The notes under the pieces are model-generated. The model had not been told where the DNA came from. It saw only the letters and a program-made list of their open reading frames with translations, and searched no databases. 64,000 nt of DNA from Flavobacteriaceae bacterium (GTDB lineage: Bacteria; Bacteroidota; Bacteroidia; Flavobacteriales; Flavobacteriaceae), in assembly GCA_030726725.1 (NCBI GenBank), contig JANRDC010000004.1, positions 186,001 to 250,000 of the forward strand, given 5' to 3'. Of this stretch, positions 63,393-64,000 are shown in pieces; the stretch's first letter is position 1; the number at the start of each line of letters is the position of its first letter. Made by a program: the position numbers and the translations under genes.

Positions 63393-64000
63393 ATGCAGGA
63401 ATTTGGAACGCCCATCACCGTAGAAAAAGCCCCACAATCAAAGATTGATCAAGTCGATTTTAATCAACTTGGATTTGGGCAAATATTTACCGATCACATG
63501 ATGATCAGTGACTACAAAGACGGCGCCTGGAGTATTCCCCGAATCGTTCCTTACCAAAATATCAGCCTACCCCCATCGGCCCGAGTTTTTCACTATGGAC
63601 AAGCGGTGTTCGAGGGCATGAAAGCCTACAGAGATGACCGTGGAGATGCTTGGCTGTTTCGCCCTGAAGAAAATTTCAAACGGATCAACCGTTCCTGCGA
63701 ACGCCTGTGTATGCCCGCCTTTGACCAGGCTTACTTTATGGACGGGCTCAGCGCTTTGCTTAAACTAGAGCAAGACTGGATCAAACCGGGAGCCAACAAC
63801 TCCTTATACATCAGACCATTTGTCATCGCCACACAAGCGGGTGTAGCGGCTAATCCTGCGACCGAATACTCATTCATCATCATCTGCAGCCCGGTCAATG
63901 CTTATTTTGCTGGCGAGGTGCGCGTAAAAATAGCAGAACACTATTCAAGAGCGGCCAAAGGTGGATTTGGCTATGCCAAAGCAGCCGGAAATTACGCCGG
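63393..64000 (+). CDS. ilvE: Branched-chain amino acid aminotransferase, 5' part
   Basis: Class IV PLP aminotransferase cut by the right window edge after 202 residues of about 355. DHMMISDYKDGAWSIPRIVP, ARVFHYGQAVFEGMKAYR, FRPEENFKRINRSCERL and FVIATQAGVAANP fit the eukaryote-like long BCAT form common in Bacteroidota. The probable PLP lysine is in AKAAGNYAG (Lys196), four codons before the edge region. It is expressed divergently from mnmD. Confidence 0.93.
   Translation, partial: MQEFGTPITVEKAPQSKIDQVDFNQLGFGQIFTDHMMISDYKDGAWSIPRIVPYQNISLPPSARVFHYGQAVFEGMKAYRDDRGDAWLFRPEENFKRINRSCERLCMPAFDQAYFMDGLSALLKLEQDWIKPGANNSLYIRPFVIATQAGVAANPATEYSFIIICSPVNAYFAGEVRVKIAEHYSRAAKGGFGYAKAAGNYA

Noticed and set aside
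1-64000. CRISPR array, tRNA or rRNA genes, prophage or insertion sequence
   Set aside because: No regularly spaced repeats, tRNA-like cloverleaf, rRNA segment, integrase or transposase was seen; every gap is shorter than 200 bases.

Overview
The window is ordinary, very compact core genome of a bacterium of the phylum Bacteroidota, most probably order Flavobacteriales. The evidence is the gene families: Flavobacteriia-type SecA with a non-zinc tail, DnaJ with two instead of four zinc motifs, a cyclophilin-FKBP fusion, a PUR-like DUF3276 protein, DUF5606, DUF2795, an Lnb/DUF4105 protein and bacillithiol genes. Repeated TAnnTTTG promoter elements of the Bacteroidota sigma factor lie just upstream of many starts, with few strong Shine-Dalgarno sites. 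Base composition looks like low-to-mid 40s %GC by eye and is even across the window. I found 68 protein genes (two cut by the window edges) and no rRNA, tRNA, insertion sequence, prophage, integrase or CRISPR array. No gene-free gap reaches 300 bases; the largest are about 120-185 bases.

Layout. 1-3030: a partial bacillithiol gene (bshC), an exported carboxypeptidase-regulatory-like protein and a Tat-signal LD-carboxypeptidase. 3040-8283: recQ, and divergent from it the chain kdsD-tatC-CMD-lptB, which links Kdo synthesis, Tat export and LPS transport. 8284-13401: pssA, then an Lnb-like protein, an ABC-F ATPase, a methyltransferase remnant, a cobalamin adenosyltransferase and a DUF2795 protein. 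13511-19932: secA, an amidohydrolase, an exported MsrA and an aldose epimerase. 19975-23971: a polyprenyl-phosphate sugar module (GT2, flippase-like, GT39, PAP2). 23975-27867: a small acidic protein, a MATE transporter, MazG, DUF5606, Def and RuvX. 27961-33479: dapD, two divergent glycosyltransferases, then the translation/heme chain tsaC-cca-ctaA. 33484-37964: a pRiA4b ORF-3-like protein, a nucleoid-associated protein, an unnamed conserved protein with kinase-like motifs, and an ABC transporter pair.

38019-49367: uvrB, DUF1456, sucC, lysA, a thioredoxin-fold protein, guaB, the minus-strand run pyrD-lysE-HMG-CoA lyase, and the run nusB-DUF1573 lipoprotein-yajC. 49521-54807: an MsbA-like exporter, DUF3276, a tightly overlapping four-gene minus-strand operon (BstA-like DinB protein, CsaA, bile-acid-type symporter, PlsC-like acyltransferase) and a cold shock gene. 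54862-64000: a double PPIase, an M28 peptidase, a sigma-54 activator without DNA-binding domain, MscS, grpE-dnaJ, a TIGR01777 oxidoreductase, a methyltransferase, mnmD and the 5' part of ilvE.

Recurring themes are envelope assembly (kdsD, lptB, tatC, secA, yajC, pssA, Lnb, PlsC, MsbA-like, glycosyltransferases), translation fidelity (def, tsaC, cca, mnmD, csaA, ABC-F) and thiol/oxidant handling (bshC, BstA-like, msrA, CMD). I do not see a clear new multi-gene system. The observations most worth checking are a conserved unnamed protein with a full set of kinase-like motifs (35072-36130), a methyltransferase relic that has lost its SAM-binding core (12094-12534), and the four-gene lipid-linked sugar module (19975-23971).
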